Made by a program: the position numbers and the translations under genes. DNA of 64,000 nucleotides, taken from NCBI GenBank assembly GCA_020446675.1, contig JAGREE010000011.1:1-64000 (forward strand), read 5' to 3'. Below, one piece after another: positions 9,015 to 18,081 of the stretch. Origin of the DNA: Alphaproteobacteria bacterium (GTDB lineage Bacteria; Pseudomonadota; Alphaproteobacteria; Sphingomonadales; Emcibacteraceae). Position 1 is the stretch's first letter. The number at the start of each line of letters is the position of its first letter. The notes below the pieces were generated by a model. The model saw nothing but the letters and a program-made list of their open reading frames with translations. It did not search any database and was not told the DNA's origin.

Positions 9015-9092
9015 ATTCCCAATGGATGAAACATAATATTGTGTCCAAGGATACCCACCAGTCAGCGAAGGTTCGCCCACTGGTGTGTTTTT
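9015..9092 (+). ncRNA. Candidate small RNA or attenuated leader of ffh
   Basis: A promoter-like sequence at 8980-9008 and a strong intrinsic terminator at 9056-9092 would delimit a transcript of about 78 nt, with no convincing open reading frame or tRNA/4.5S RNA signature. It could be a free-standing small RNA or the prematurely terminated leader of ffh, whose start codon is about 50 bases further on. The boundaries are estimated from the motifs, and nothing in it matches an RNA family I can recognise. Confidence 0.35.
9056..9092 (+). terminator. Strong rho-independent terminator in the ffh leader
   Basis: Stem CACCAGT (9056-9062) pairs with ACTGGTG (9079-9085), extended inside by GCGAA/TTCGC (9065-9069 with 9072-9076), and is followed by GTTTTT. 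Only the plus strand has the T-run, so it terminates transcription heading towards ffh, not transcripts of the divergent barrel gene. Confidence 0.7.
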
Positions 9093-9144
9093 GTTATGTG
9101 AAAAACTTCGGGTAGAATTAAGGCAACGGAATTAGAGATTAGAT

Positions 9145-10506
9145 ATGTTCGATAGCTTAAGCGATAAACTGGGCAGTATTTTTGATAAGCTGAAAAAACG
9201 CGGTGCATTAAGCGAAAGCCATGTTGACGAGGCAATGCGTGAAGTACGCCTTGCTCTTCTAGAAGCGGACGTAGCCTTACCAGTTGTCAAAGATTTTATT
9301 TCCAAAGTTAAATCAGCTGCCGTTGGTCAGGAAGTTGTTAAATCGGTAACCCCTGGACAGATGGTTGTTAAGATCGTAAATGACCAGCTGGTCCAAATGC
9401 TGGGCGGAGATGCCAAGACAATAGATCTTAATGCACCAGCACCTGTTCCCGTTCTTATGGTGGGATTGCAAGGTTCAGGTAAAACGACAACAACGGCAAA
9501 GATTGCCAAACGACTTAAAGAAAAAGAACGCAAAAAAATATTGATGGCTTCACTGGATGTTCAGCGTCCGGCAGCGATGGAACAGCTTGAAATATTGGGT
9601 AAGCAAATTGGTGTGCCAACCCTTCCGATCATTCCCGGACAGATGCCGGTTGATATTGCCAAACGGGCGTTGACCTCTGCCAGATTACAGGGTTTTGATG
9701 TTGTTATGCTTGATACAGCGGGACGCCTGCATGTTGATCAAGCACTTATGGCTGAAGTTGTTGCTGTCAGAAACGCTGTTGGTCCCCATGAAACTCTGCT
9801 TGTTGTGGATGCCCTTACCGGGCAGGATGCAGTCAATGTTGCTGAAAATTTTGGCGATCAGGTTGGCATAACCGGTGTTGTTCTTACCCGGATGGATGGT
9901 GACGGGCGTGGTGGTGCTGCGCTCAGTATGCGGGCCGTTACAGGCAAGCCAATTAAGCTGGTTGGTGTTGGTGAAAAAATTGACGATTTGGAAGAATTTC
10001 ATCCAGAGCGGGTTGCTTCCCGAATTCTTGGAATGGGGGATGTGGTTTCGCTTGTTGAAAAAGCGGCAGAGACAATTGAGGCTGAAGAAGCCGAGCGTAT
10101 GATGAAAAAAATGAAGAAGGGCATGTTTGATTTTGATGATCTTCGTTCCCAGCTTCAGCAAATGAAAAAAATAGGTGGTATGGGAAGCATTCTAGGCATG
10201 CTTCCGGGTCTTGGTAAAATGCAGAAACAGATGGCTGCTGCCAAGATCGACGATAAACTTCTGCTCAGACAGGAAGCAATCATCAACAGCATGACTCCAA
10301 AAGAACGAGCCCACCCAAATTTAATGAATGCGTCACGTAAAAAACGTGTTGCTGCCGGTGCAGGTGTATCAGTACAGGAAGTCAACAAGCTGATGAAAAT
10401 GCAAAAGCAAATGGCAACAATGATGAAGAAATTAGGCAAAAGAGGGGGGCGGATGCCGCTTCCTGGTTCATTGCCACCCGGAATGGAAGGTTTGCTTCCA
10501 AAGTAA
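9145..10506 (+). CDS. ffh: Signal recognition particle protein Ffh
   Basis: This GTPase subunit of SRP binds 4.5S RNA and nascent hydrophobic signal sequences and then docks to FtsY. The N domain, the P-loop GLQGSGKTTTTAKIA, the DTAGRLHVD switch and the TRMDGDGRGGAAL motif are all present. The methionine-rich M domain occupies the C-terminal third (GMGSILGMLPG, then SMTPKERAHP and a second Met-rich helix). At 453 residues it is full length. It precedes rpsP by 53 bases, a common conserved neighbour order (ffh-rpsP-rimM-trmD-rplS). Confidence 0.98.
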   Translation: MFDSLSDKLGSIFDKLKKRGALSESHVDEAMREVRLALLEADVALPVVKDFISKVKSAAVGQEVVKSVTPGQMVVKIVNDQLVQMLGGDAKTIDLNAPAPVPVLMVGLQGSGKTTTTAKIAKRLKEKERKKILMASLDVQRPAAMEQLEILGKQIGVPTLPIIPGQMPVDIAKRALTSARLQGFDVVMLDTAGRLHVDQALMAEVVAVRNAVGPHETLLVVDALTGQDAVNVAENFGDQVGITGVVLTRMDGDGRGGAALSMRAVTGKPIKLVGVGEKIDDLEEFHPERVASRILGMGDVVSLVEKAAETIEAEEAERMMKKMKKGMFDFDDLRSQLQQMKKIGGMGSILGMLPGLGKMQKQMAAAKIDDKLLLRQEAIINSMTPKERAHPNLMNASRKKRVAAGAGVSVQEVNKLMKMQKQMATMMKKLGKRGGRMPLPGSLPPGMEGLLPK

Positions 10507-10559
10507 GCAGACCAACCGAAATAATTTAATTGAATTAAAATAAGCTAAAGGAAAATTAA

Positions 10560-11045
10560 ATGGCTGTAAAAATTAGACTGGCACGTGGTGGTGCTAAAAA
10601 ACGTCCTTACTACCGTGTGGTAGTTGCAGATTCGCGTTCACCGCGTGATGGTAAATATATCGAAAAAGTAGGGACACATAACCCGCTTCTTCCTAAAGAT
10701 CACCAGGATCGTATTAAGCTTGATCTTGAACGTATTGAGTTCTGGCTTAGCCAAGGTGCGAAACCAACTGACCGTGTAGCCCGTTTTCTTGATGCCGCTG
10801 GCGTTCTGAAACGTGAAGCCCGTAACAATCCGCTTAAAGGCAAACCAGGTGCAAAAGCACTCGAGCGTATTGAAGAGCAAAAAGAAAAAGCTGCCGCTGC
10901 TGCTGAAGCCGCCGCAGAAGCAGAAGCTGCTGCAGCTGCAGCAGAAGAAGCACCAGCAGAAGAAGCAGTAGCGGAAGAGGCTCCTGCTGAGGAAGCTGTT
11001 GCTGAAGAAGCACCAGCAGAAGAAGAGAAAAAAGAAGAAGCCTAA
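10560..11045 (+). CDS. rpsP: 30S ribosomal protein bS16 with Ala/Glu-rich C-terminal tail
   Basis: bS16 is a small-subunit protein needed for 30S assembly. The first ~80 residues are a standard S16 ([26 protein letters not shown]...; [10 protein letters not shown]). The core is followed by a linker and a ~60-residue low-complexity tail of alanine and glutamate, including nearly perfect repeats of [10 protein letters not shown] (residues 129-155). Alphaproteobacterial S16 proteins are often extended, but a tail this long and repetitive is notable. A clear ribosome site (AAAGGAAA) precedes the ATG. It is followed four bases later by rimM. Confidence 0.97.
   Translation: MAVKIRLARGGAKKRPYYRVVVADSRSPRDGKYIEKVGTHNPLLPKDHQDRIKLDLERIEFWLSQGAKPTDRVARFLDAAGVLKREARNNPLKGKPGAKALERIEEQKEKAAAAAEAAAEAEAAAAAAEEAPAEEAVAEEAPAEEAVAEEAPAEEEKKEEA
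10944..11042 (+). repeat. 30-bp coding tandem repeat in the rpsP tail
   Basis: About 2.7 copies of a 30-base unit encode [10 protein letters not shown] near the end of rpsP. The copies differ at several third positions (for example GCACCAGCAGAA versus GCTCCTGCTGAG), so the protein repeat is older or better conserved than the DNA repeat. Confidence 0.85.
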
Positions 11046-11049
11046 AATT

Positions 11050-11640
11050 ATGACAGCACTGGCCGAAAATCATAGCCTTTCTGATAAGCGAACTGATATG
11101 ATCTGTATCGGAGCGATATTTGGCGCGGCTGGAATTCATGGTGCAGTGCGGATCAAAGTATTTACCGAAGATATGAAGTCTATTTCTGATTACGGGCCGG
11201 TAACCCTGATCGGGCGTGAATTTCCGCAAGGGCGGAAATTTGATGTTAAAATTCTTCATCAGGTTAAGGGTGGCGTTGCGGCAAAACTTAAAGGCGTAAA
11301 TGACCGTAACCTTGCAGAAAACCTTAAAGGGGCGGAGCTCTATATTGAACGCTCAGTCCTTCCTGAAATTAAGGAAGAGGGGGATTTCTATTTTGAAGAT
11401 CTAATCGGCCTTACAGCCAGAGATCAGAATGGAAACCCGTTTGGACATGTTGATGGAGTTTTTAATTTCGGTGCCGGAGATATAATTGAGGTAAAGCTTT
11501 CGACGGAAAAAGGAAAACGGATGTATCCATTTTCCAATGAAGTGGTACCTGAAGTAAATCTTGAAGAAGGGTTCCTGCTGATAGACCGGGATGCTTTTAA
11601 CGATGGGGCGGAAGATACGGAAACAGATAAAAGGGGATAG
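11050..11640 (+). CDS. rimM: Ribosome maturation factor RimM
   Basis: RimM binds protein uS19 and helps 16S rRNA processing and 30S head assembly. It has an N-terminal RimM domain (ICIGAIFGAAGIHGAVRIKVFTE style) and a C-terminal PRC-barrel (FYFEDLIGLTARDQNGNPFGHV, ending near PFSNEVVPEVNLEEGFLLID). I choose ATG 11050, four bases after rpsP. The frame is open further upstream into the rpsP tail, but that part is only a lysine-rich out-of-frame reading of the A/E repeat. The protein is about 196 residues, typical for the family. Confidence 0.95.
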   Translation: MTALAENHSLSDKRTDMICIGAIFGAAGIHGAVRIKVFTEDMKSISDYGPVTLIGREFPQGRKFDVKILHQVKGGVAAKLKGVNDRNLAENLKGAELYIERSVLPEIKEEGDFYFEDLIGLTARDQNGNPFGHVDGVFNFGAGDIIEVKLSTEKGKRMYPFSNEVVPEVNLEEGFLLIDRDAFNDGAEDTETDKRG

Positions 11641-11644
11641 AAAA

Positions 11645-12388
11645 ATGTGGCAGGCTCAAATTCTGACCCTCTATCCCGAAATGTTTCCCGGCCCTCTTGG
11701 TTTTTCTCTGGCGGGTAAGGCGCTGGAAAATAAATTATGGGCAATGGATGTGATGCAAATTCGCGACCATGCCCTGGACAAGCACCGAAATGTGGATGAT
11801 ACCCCCTCAGGGGGTGGTCCCGGAATGGTGATGAGAGCGGATGTTATAGGCCGTGCAATTGATGCGGCGCAAGACAAAAGGCCGGAAGGTGTAACTGATG
11901 ATGACTGGCCGCTCATATATTTGTCCCCACGTGGCAAACGACTTGACCAGAAAATGGTTCATGAATTTGCCGACAAGAAAGGAATAACGCTTATCTGTGG
12001 CCGCTTTGAAGGGCTGGATGAGCGGGTACTGGAAAAACGCAATATCAGGGAAATATCCTTGGGAGATTTTGTGTTATCCGGCGGGGAAATTGCGGCACTG
12101 ATGCTGATGGATGCGGTGGTGCGGCTTATTCCTGGTGTGATCGGCGAGCCGGATACACTGCTTGAGGAAAGTTTTAGCAGCGGATTACTTGAGTATCCGC
12201 AATATACCAGACCACAAATCTGGGAAGGACTGGAAATACCCGATGTTCTGATGTCAGGACATCATGAAAATATAAGGAAATGGCGCCTGGAAGCTTCGGA
12301 AAAACTGACAAAGGAAAGACGCCCCGACCTATGGAAGGAATATAGTCATCAAAAAAATGCACGTGCGCAGAAGAAAAGTGATGATTGA
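11645..12388 (+). CDS. trmD: tRNA (guanine-37-N1)-methyltransferase TrmD
   Basis: TrmD makes m1G37 in tRNAs to prevent +1 frameshifting. The SPOUT trefoil knot and SAM-binding loops are visible: LSPRGKRLDQ, CGRFEGLDERV and SLGDFVLSGGEIAALMLMDAVVRLIPGV. The start MWQAQILTLYPEMFPG at 11645 sits four bases after rimM with a GGGGATAG stretch before it. An open frame extending back into rimM is ignored. The product is 247 residues, normal length. It is the third gene of the rpsP operon. Confidence 0.97.
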   Translation: MWQAQILTLYPEMFPGPLGFSLAGKALENKLWAMDVMQIRDHALDKHRNVDDTPSGGGPGMVMRADVIGRAIDAAQDKRPEGVTDDDWPLIYLSPRGKRLDQKMVHEFADKKGITLICGRFEGLDERVLEKRNIREISLGDFVLSGGEIAALMLMDAVVRLIPGVIGEPDTLLEESFSSGLLEYPQYTRPQIWEGLEIPDVLMSGHHENIRKWRLEASEKLTKERRPDLWKEYSHQKNARAQKKSDD

Positions 12389-12443
12389 TGTTGAATTATG
12401 GTTCAAACTTGTTTAAAAGAGCCGCCGTATAAGGATAAAAGTT

Positions 12444-12824
12444 ATGAATATCATTGAAAAATTAGAAAAAGAGCAAATGGCTCAGCTGACAGAAGGCAAA
12501 ACAATTCCTGAGTTTGCCCCTGGTGATACTATTAAGGTCAACGTAAAAGTTGTAGAAGGCACAAACGAACGTATTCAGGCGTATGAAGGTCTTTGTATTG
12601 CACGCTCAAACCGTGCACTGAATAGTTCATTTACAGTGCGTAAGATTTCTTACGGTGAAGGTGTGGAACGTGTATTCCCGCTTTATTCACCGAATGTGGC
12701 AAGTATCGAAGTGATTCGCCGCGGACGTGTTCGCCGTGCTAAGCTATACTATCTTCGTGGCCTTCGTGGTAAAAAAGCCCGTATTGCTGAAAAAACGGAT
12801 TGGCATAAGAAGTCTGCGAATTAA
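12444..12824 (+). CDS. rplS: 50S ribosomal protein bL19
   Basis: bL19 sits at the interface of the two ribosomal subunits. The sequence is a full-length bL19: N-terminal helix [15 protein letters not shown], the core [19 protein letters not shown] and the conserved [23 protein letters not shown] with the basic C-terminus [12 protein letters not shown]. It has 126 residues. AAGGATAAAAG precedes the ATG as ribosome site. It closes the rpsP-rimM-trmD-rplS operon and is followed by hairpins. Confidence 0.98.
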   Translation: MNIIEKLEKEQMAQLTEGKTIPEFAPGDTIKVNVKVVEGTNERIQAYEGLCIARSNRALNSSFTVRKISYGEGVERVFPLYSPNVASIEVIRRGRVRRAKLYYLRGLRGKKARIAEKTDWHKKSAN

Positions 12825-12873
12825 GACCTGACCGTCTTTATAATTTCGAGGCTTCATTTTAAGAGCCTCTGGC

Positions 12874-12907
12874 AAAATGAGGCTCGGGAAACGGAGCCTC
12901 ATTTTTT
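12874..12907 (+). terminator. Rho-independent terminator between rplS and leuC
   Basis: AATGAGGCTC (12876-12885) pairs with GAGCCTCATT (12894-12903) around a short GGGAAACG loop, and a T-run follows. A second smaller hairpin GAGGCT/AGCCTC (12848-12869) just upstream shares sequence with it, so one arm of each could also pair with the other. Confidence 0.8.
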
Positions 12908-12937
12908 GTGTTTGCAACAGGAAAAACAGGAAGAGCA

Positions 12938-14344
12938 ATGACAAATCCGCGTACATTATATGATAAAATTTGGGATGCTCACGTTGTTGAGGAACAGCAA
13001 AGTGGCAATAGCCTTCTTTATATCGACCGCCATATTATTCATGAAGTGACAAGCCCACAGGCTTTTGAAGGACTTAGACTGGCAGGTCGAGGCCTACGTC
13101 GCGTTGAAACAATCCTGGCTGTTCCTGATCATAATGTACCAACAACGGCTGATCGTGAAACACGTATCGACAGTATTGAAAGTAAAAATCAGCTTGATGC
13201 GCTTGAGCGAAATGCAAAGGAATTTGGCGTTGACTATATTCCAATGATGGACGCTCGACAGGGCATTGTTCATATTGTCGGTCCGGAGCAGGGTTTTACA
13301 TTGCCCGGGACCACAATTGTTTGCGGTGATAGTCATACTTCAACTCATGGTGCATTTGGGGCTTTGGCCTTTGGCATCGGTACCTCCGAAGTTGAACATG
13401 TGATGGCAACACAGACCCTGATTTTGAAAAGATCAAAAAATCTCCGCATTGATGTCAGCGGTAAACTGGGTCTTGGTGTTACAGCCAAGGATGTCGCTTT
13501 GGCGATAATCGGAAAAATCGGCACTGCTGGTGGGACCGGCTCGGTCATTGAATTTACCGGCTCCGTTTTCCGTGATTTGTCCATGGAAGGGCGGATGACC
13601 GTTTGTAATATGTCCATTGAAGGTGGCGCCCGTGCCGGTCTGATTGCTCCTGACCAGAAAACATATGACTATATTAAAGGAAGGCCCAAAGCACCCAAAG
13701 GGGCGGAATTTGAAATGGCCGTGAATTACTGGAACAGTCTGAAATCGGACGAGGGGGCAAAATATGACAAGGAAGTCTTTATTGATGCTGCCGATATTGC
13801 GCCGCAGGTAACCTGGGGCACCAGTCCTGAAGACGTTTTGCCAATTACTGGTGTCGTCCCAAATCCCGCAGATGCGCAGGATCCTGATAAAAAGGCATCC
13901 ATCGAACGGGCCCTAGCCTATATGGGGCTTGAACCAGGAACCAGACTTACCGATATAAAAGTGGACAAGGTTTTCATCGGGTCCTGCACCAATGGCCGAA
14001 TTGAAGATATGCGCGCGGTCGCTGAAGTGGTTCGGGGTCGCAAAATAAACCCGTCTGTCGAAGGATTGATTGTCCCGGGAAGTGGGCTGGTCAAGCTGCA
14101 GGCGGAACAGGAAGGGCTGGATCAGGTGTTTATCGATGCCGGATTTGACTGGCGGGAGCCGGGGTGTTCAATGTGTCTGGCAATGAATGCGGATAAGCTG
14201 CTGCCGGGTCAGCGCTGTGCCTCAACTTCAAACCGTAATTTTGAAGGACGTCAGGGGCCGAAAAGCCGCACCCATCTTGTTAGCCCGGCAATGGCCGCTG
14301 CTGCTGCTATCACTGGTCGTTTAACAGATATCAGGGAGCTTTAA
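12938..14344 (+). CDS. leuC: 3-isopropylmalate dehydratase large subunit
   Basis: With LeuD this [4Fe-4S] enzyme isomerises 2-isopropylmalate to 3-isopropylmalate in leucine biosynthesis. The aconitase-family landmarks are present: [25 protein letters not shown], the cluster cysteine in FIGSCTNGR and the pair in [12 protein letters not shown] use ATG 12938, preceded by AGGAAGAG; an upstream in-frame GTG (12908) would lie right against the terminator. The product is 468 residues. It is followed by leuD after three bases. Leucine genes behind rplS are a recurring order in some alphaproteobacteria. Confidence 0.97.
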   Translation: MTNPRTLYDKIWDAHVVEEQQSGNSLLYIDRHIIHEVTSPQAFEGLRLAGRGLRRVETILAVPDHNVPTTADRETRIDSIESKNQLDALERNAKEFGVDYIPMMDARQGIVHIVGPEQGFTLPGTTIVCGDSHTSTHGAFGALAFGIGTSEVEHVMATQTLILKRSKNLRIDVSGKLGLGVTAKDVALAIIGKIGTAGGTGSVIEFTGSVFRDLSMEGRMTVCNMSIEGGARAGLIAPDQKTYDYIKGRPKAPKGAEFEMAVNYWNSLKSDEGAKYDKEVFIDAADIAPQVTWGTSPEDVLPITGVVPNPADAQDPDKKASIERALAYMGLEPGTRLTDIKVDKVFIGSCTNGRIEDMRAVAEVVRGRKINPSVEGLIVPGSGLVKLQAEQEGLDQVFIDAGFDWREPGCSMCLAMNADKLLPGQRCASTSNRNFEGRQGPKSRTHLVSPAMAAAAAITGRLTDIREL

Positions 14345-14347
14345 GAC

Positions 14348-14965
14348 ATGGATAAATTTACAAAAATCCGAGCGGTAGCCGCCCCGTTACCCATTACCAA
14401 TGTTGATACAGATATGATCATTCCGCAAAAACATTTGCGGACCATTGAGCGGACCGGGCTTGGAAAATATGCCTTTTCGAATATCCGTTATAATGATGAC
14501 GGCTCTGAAAGAGATGATTTCGTTTTGAATAAGCCGGCTTACCGCAATGCTGAAATTCTTATTGCCGGGGAAAATTTCGGCTGCGGTTCCAGCCGTGAAC
14601 ATGCGCCCTGGGCCCTGAAGGATTTTGGCATTAAAGCAATCATCGCCCCAAGCTTTGCAGATATTTTTCATGGTAACTGTTTTAAAAACGGCTTGCTGCC
14701 GATTGCCCTGCCAGAAGATATTGTTGATGAGATGATGAAGGATGCAGAGCATGGTGCCAACGCCGTTTTTACCATTGATCTTGAAAATCTGGAAATCACC
14801 CGCCCCGATGGGCAAGTGGTTAAATTTGAAGTCGATAGCTTCCGCCAGCATTGCCTGATCAACGGGCTTGATGATATTGGCCTGACCATGGTCAAGGGGG
14901 ATAAAATTGCCGCTTTTGAAGCAAAACAAAAAGCACAGCAACCATGGCTTTATAGTCAAAGATAA
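14348..14965 (+). CDS. leuD: 3-isopropylmalate dehydratase small subunit
   Basis: This swivelling small subunit completes the LeuCD active site. Hallmarks are the start ([18 protein letters not shown]) and the substrate loop [21 protein letters not shown], plus [18 protein letters not shown]. Its 205 residues match the family. It is tightly spaced between leuC and leuB, so stoichiometric expression is likely. Confidence 0.97.
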   Translation: MDKFTKIRAVAAPLPITNVDTDMIIPQKHLRTIERTGLGKYAFSNIRYNDDGSERDDFVLNKPAYRNAEILIAGENFGCGSSREHAPWALKDFGIKAIIAPSFADIFHGNCFKNGLLPIALPEDIVDEMMKDAEHGANAVFTIDLENLEITRPDGQVVKFEVDSFRQHCLINGLDDIGLTMVKGDKIAAFEAKQKAQQPWLYSQR

Positions 14966-14975
14966 GAGAAGAAAA

Positions 14976-16073
14976 ATGAGCAAAACACACAGTATGTTAA
15001 TATTGCCGGGAGATGGCATTGGTCCCGAAGCCATGATCGAGGTCAAAAAGATTGTCACCTGGCTTGAAGAAAATAAAGACATTAAATTTGATCTTTCGGA
15101 AGATCATGTTGGCGGCCGTGCATATGACGAATATGGCACATCACTTGCGGACCATACTCTTGAAAAAGCCAAAGAAGTTGACGCCGTCATGTTTGGTGCT
15201 GTCGGAGGCCCAAAATGGGACGGTGTTGCTTATGACAAACGTCCGGAAGCGGGGCTTCTGAAACTACGTAAAGAACTAAATCTTTTTGCTAATTTGCGCC
15301 CGGCTATGTGTTTTGAGCCGCTGGTTGATGCCTCAAGCCTGAAACCGGAACTGGTCAGCGGCCTTGATATTATGATCGTCCGCGAACTCACCGGCGGTGT
15401 TTATTTTGGTGAACCACGCGGCATAACCGAACTTTCCAATGGCCAGCGCCGCGGTGTTAATACTCAGGTTTATGAAACTTACGAAATCCACCGAGTGGCT
15501 CATGTGGCATTTGATCTTGCCCGTAAAAGAAATGGCCATGTGACTTCCGTTGAAAAGGCCAATGTGATGGAAAGCGGACTACTGTGGCGCGAAGAGGTTA
15601 ATGTCATTGCCAAGGATTATCCGGATGTGAAGCTAGAACATATGTATGCTGATAACTGCGCCATGCAACTTGTCCGCACGCCAAAGCAATTTGATGTTAT
15701 CCTGACCGATAATCTTTTTGGCGATATGCTCAGTGATATTGCCGCTATGCTGACTGGATCTCTTGGCATGTTGCCTTCCGCCAGCCTGGGCGAGGCGGGC
15801 AAGGGGGCTCTTTATGAACCCGTGCATGGTAGTGCTCCGGATATTGCCGGTAAGGGGATTGCAAACCCGATCGCCACCATCCTCAGTTTTGCCATGGCGC
15901 TTCGTTATACATTTGATGAGCCGTTGGCCGCAGATTTAATTGAAAATGCGGTCAATGAAGTTCTGGCCAATAATATTCGAACGGCCGATATTAATCAGCC
16001 TGGAATGACGCTTGTTTCAACAGGTGAAATGGGCAGCCATATTGTCGCTGCCATGGAAAAATTAAGCAACTAA
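14976..16073 (+). CDS. leuB: 3-isopropylmalate dehydrogenase
   Basis: LeuB oxidatively decarboxylates 3-isopropylmalate with NAD+ to give 2-oxoisocaproate. The sequence shows [10 protein letters not shown] at the N-terminus, the [14 protein letters not shown] region, the Mg-binding [15 protein letters not shown] stretch and the nucleotide loop [19 protein letters not shown] start it at ATG 14976 (AGAGAAGAAAA upstream), ten bases after leuD, giving 365 residues. Readings that start inside leuD add an implausible lysine-rich leader. Confidence 0.97.
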   Translation: MSKTHSMLILPGDGIGPEAMIEVKKIVTWLEENKDIKFDLSEDHVGGRAYDEYGTSLADHTLEKAKEVDAVMFGAVGGPKWDGVAYDKRPEAGLLKLRKELNLFANLRPAMCFEPLVDASSLKPELVSGLDIMIVRELTGGVYFGEPRGITELSNGQRRGVNTQVYETYEIHRVAHVAFDLARKRNGHVTSVEKANVMESGLLWREEVNVIAKDYPDVKLEHMYADNCAMQLVRTPKQFDVILTDNLFGDMLSDIAAMLTGSLGMLPSASLGEAGKGALYEPVHGSAPDIAGKGIANPIATILSFAMALRYTFDEPLAADLIENAVNEVLANNIRTADINQPGMTLVSTGEMGSHIVAAMEKLSN

Positions 16074-16108
16074 ACCCTATAATACTATTATATATACTGG
16101 AGAAACTT

Positions 16109-17128
16109 ATGTCCTATAAAGTCGCCGTCGTAGGAGCGACCGGCAACGTTGGCCGCGAAATGCTGAATATACTGCATGAGCGCCAATTTCCCGTTTCAGA
16201 AGTTGTGGCCCTGGCGTCACGTAAATCCATCGGTCAGGAAGTGACCTTCGGGGACAAGACGATTAAGTGTAAAAGTCTTGATGAGTATGACTTTAAGGGC
16301 ACGGATATTGCCCTTATGTCAGCGGGCGGCGCTATTTCCAAAAAATGGGGCGAAAAAATCGGTAAAACCGGCTGTATAGTGATCGATAACAGCTCACATT
16401 TTCGGATGGACCCTGATGTGCCGCTGATCGTGCCTGAGGTTAATGCCCATGCCATCAAGGGATATACCAAGAAAAATATAATCGCAAATCCCAACTGCTC
16501 AACCGCGCAGATGATGGTGGCTTTAAAGCCGCTCCATGATGCGGCAAAGATTAAACGCTGTGTGGTTTCAACCTACCAGTCAGTTTCCGGTAGCGGTAAA
16601 GCGGCGATGGAAGAGCTTTGGACACAAACAAGGGCAATTTTTGTCAATGACCCTGTGGAAATGAACGTTTATCCAAAACAGATCGCCTTTAACGTGATCC
16701 CGCATATCGATGTTTTTATGGACGATGGATATACCAAGGAAGAATGGAAAATGGTTGTTGAAACCGGAAAAATTCTGGACCCCAATATCCGCGTGACTGC
16801 AACATGTGTACGGGTCCCTGTTTTCCTTAGTCACAGTGAAAGCATTAATCTTGAATTTGAGCGGGAAATGACCGTAAAACGCGCCCGGGAAATTCTGCGT
16901 GAAGCACCGGGCATCATGGTCTATGATAAACGCGAAGACGGCGGCTACATCACACCGATTGATGCAGCGGGCGAATTTGCCACTTATGTCAGCCGCATCC
17001 GCAAGGATGACACCGTGAAACACGGCCTTAACCTCTGGTGCGTGTCTGATAACCTGCTTAAAGGTGCGGCCTTAAACGCCGTTCAGATCGCCGAAGTGCT
17101 ATGCCGGGACTATCTGAAAAAAGGTTAA
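16109..17128 (+). CDS. asd: Aspartate-semialdehyde dehydrogenase
   Basis: This enzyme reduces aspartyl phosphate to aspartate semialdehyde, the branch point to lysine/diaminopimelate, threonine and methionine. It has a Rossmann N-terminus (VVGATGNVGREML), the catalytic cysteine Cys130 in NPNCSTAQM, and the conserved SYQSVSGSGKAAMEEL-type loop. It has 339 residues, full length. A TGGAGAAA ribosome site precedes the ATG, 35 bases after leuB, so it may be co-transcribed with the leucine genes. A repeat and a terminator follow. Confidence 0.97.
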   Translation: MSYKVAVVGATGNVGREMLNILHERQFPVSEVVALASRKSIGQEVTFGDKTIKCKSLDEYDFKGTDIALMSAGGAISKKWGEKIGKTGCIVIDNSSHFRMDPDVPLIVPEVNAHAIKGYTKKNIIANPNCSTAQMMVALKPLHDAAKIKRCVVSTYQSVSGSGKAAMEELWTQTRAIFVNDPVEMNVYPKQIAFNVIPHIDVFMDDGYTKEEWKMVVETGKILDPNIRVTATCVRVPVFLSHSESINLEFEREMTVKRAREILREAPGIMVYDKREDGGYITPIDAAGEFATYVSRIRKDDTVKHGLNLWCVSDNLLKGAALNAVQIAEVLCRDYLKKG

Positions 17129-17138
17129 ACATTCATAT

Positions 17139-17221
17139 GTCACCCTGAACTTGTTTCAGGGTCCATATTCAAATGGAAAATTTGTGAGACATTATGGATG
17201 CTGAATCAAGTTCAGCATGAC
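17139..17221. repeat. Composite palindromic intergenic repeat (GTCACCCTGAAC type)
   Basis: Two related half-elements face each other: 17139-17164 (GTCACCCTGAACTTG, then TTTCAGGGTCC) and 17196-17221, whose reverse complement reads GTCATGCTGAACTTG, then ATTCAGCATCC. Each half is itself a hairpin (CCCTGAA/TTCAGGG; ATGCTGAA/TTCAGCAT). Sequences of this form are a well-known dispersed intergenic repeat in alphaproteobacteria; that identification is from memory. It lies in the convergent asd/sdhB gap. Confidence 0.7.
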
Positions 17222-17228
17222 TGCTGAC

Positions 17229-17261
17229 AAAAAAGGCCAGCTTTTTTAGCTGGCCTTTTTT
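17229..17261. terminator. Bidirectional terminator between asd and sdhB
   Basis: A-tract, GGCCAGCT stem, short T-rich loop, AGCTGGCC and T-tract form a nearly perfect symmetric hairpin. It can stop the asd transcript (plus) and the sdhCDAB transcript (minus). Confidence 0.85.
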
Positions 17262-17281
17262 ATTTTATTCTCTAGCGAAAA

Positions 17282-18064
17282 TTACCCCTGTCTTTCCACC
17301 ATCATTTTTTTAATCTCTGCAATCGCCTTGGCCGGGTTAAGGCCTTTGGGGCATGTATTGGTGCAGTTCATAATGGTATGACAGCGATAAAGCCGGAACG
17401 GATCCTCAAGATTATCAAGTCGCTCACCGGTATTCTCATCGCGGCTGTCGATAAGCCAGCGATAGGCTTGAAGCAATACAGCCGGGCCCAGATAACGGTC
17501 ACTGTTCCACCAGTAACTCGGGCAGCTTGTTGAACAGCAGGCACATAGCACACATTCATAAAGCCCATCCAGCTTTTCACGGTCTTTCGGGCTTTGCAGG
17601 CGCTCTGTGCCGCTTGGTGTTGGTGTCTGGGTCTGCATCCATGGCTTAATGGAAGCATACTGGGCGTAAAAATTGGTCAGATCCGGGACCAGGTCCTTAA
17701 CCACATTCATATGCGGCAACGGGAAGATATTAACATCCCCTTTATAGGACGCAATATCAATGGTACAGGCAAGTGTGTTTTTACCGCCGATATTCATGGC
17801 GCATGACCCACAGACCCCCTCGCGGCAGGACCGTCTGAATGTCAGGGTCGGATCAATTTCATTTTTAATTTTAATCAGGGCATCAAGCACCATCGGCCCG
17901 CATTTATCCAGATCAATTTCATAGGTGTCAATGCGCGGGTTTTCCCCGTCATCTTCGTTCCAGCGATAAATATTAAACCGCTTGATCCTTGTGGCACCTT
18001 CTTCGGCGGGCCAGGTTTTTCCTTTTTTGTAAGTAGAGTTTTTTGGAAGTTTAAATTCAGCCAT
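17282..18064 (-). CDS. sdhB: Succinate dehydrogenase iron-sulfur subunit
   Basis: SdhB passes electrons from FAD to ubiquinone in complex II. It has the ferredoxin-type [2Fe-2S] motif [15 protein letters not shown], then [12 protein letters not shown] for the [4Fe-4S] cluster and [17 protein letters not shown] for the [3Fe-4S] cluster with the distal cysteine. The length is 260 residues. It is the last gene of the minus-strand operon sdhC-sdhD-sdhA-sdhB, 17 bases after sdhA, and runs into the shared terminator. Confidence 0.98.
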   Translation of the reverse strand: MAEFKLPKNSTYKKGKTWPAEEGATRIKRFNIYRWNEDDGENPRIDTYEIDLDKCGPMVLDALIKIKNEIDPTLTFRRSCREGVCGSCAMNIGGKNTLACTIDIASYKGDVNIFPLPHMNVVKDLVPDLTNFYAQYASIKPWMQTQTPTPSGTERLQSPKDREKLDGLYECVLCACCSTSCPSYWWNSDRYLGPAVLLQAYRWLIDSRDENTGERLDNLEDPFRLYRCHTIMNCTNTCPKGLNPAKAIAEIKKMMVERQG

Positions 18065-18081
18065 TTTGTCTAATCCTCCAC

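Noticed and set aside
9015..9092. 4.5S (SRP) RNA gene next to ffh
   Set aside because: The conserved GGAAGCAGC-type tetraloop and internal-loop sequence of SRP RNA is absent.
10834..11259. Leucine/glutamine-rich minus-strand reading frame opposite rpsP/rimM
   Set aside because: It is the complement of the A/E-rich repeat in rpsP, giving a polyleucine product, and lies wholly across two conserved genes.
12825..12938. Classic leucine leader-peptide attenuator before leuC
   Set aside because: The hairpin arrangement fits, but there is no start codon followed by clustered leucine codons, so only an unspecific hairpin finding is kept.
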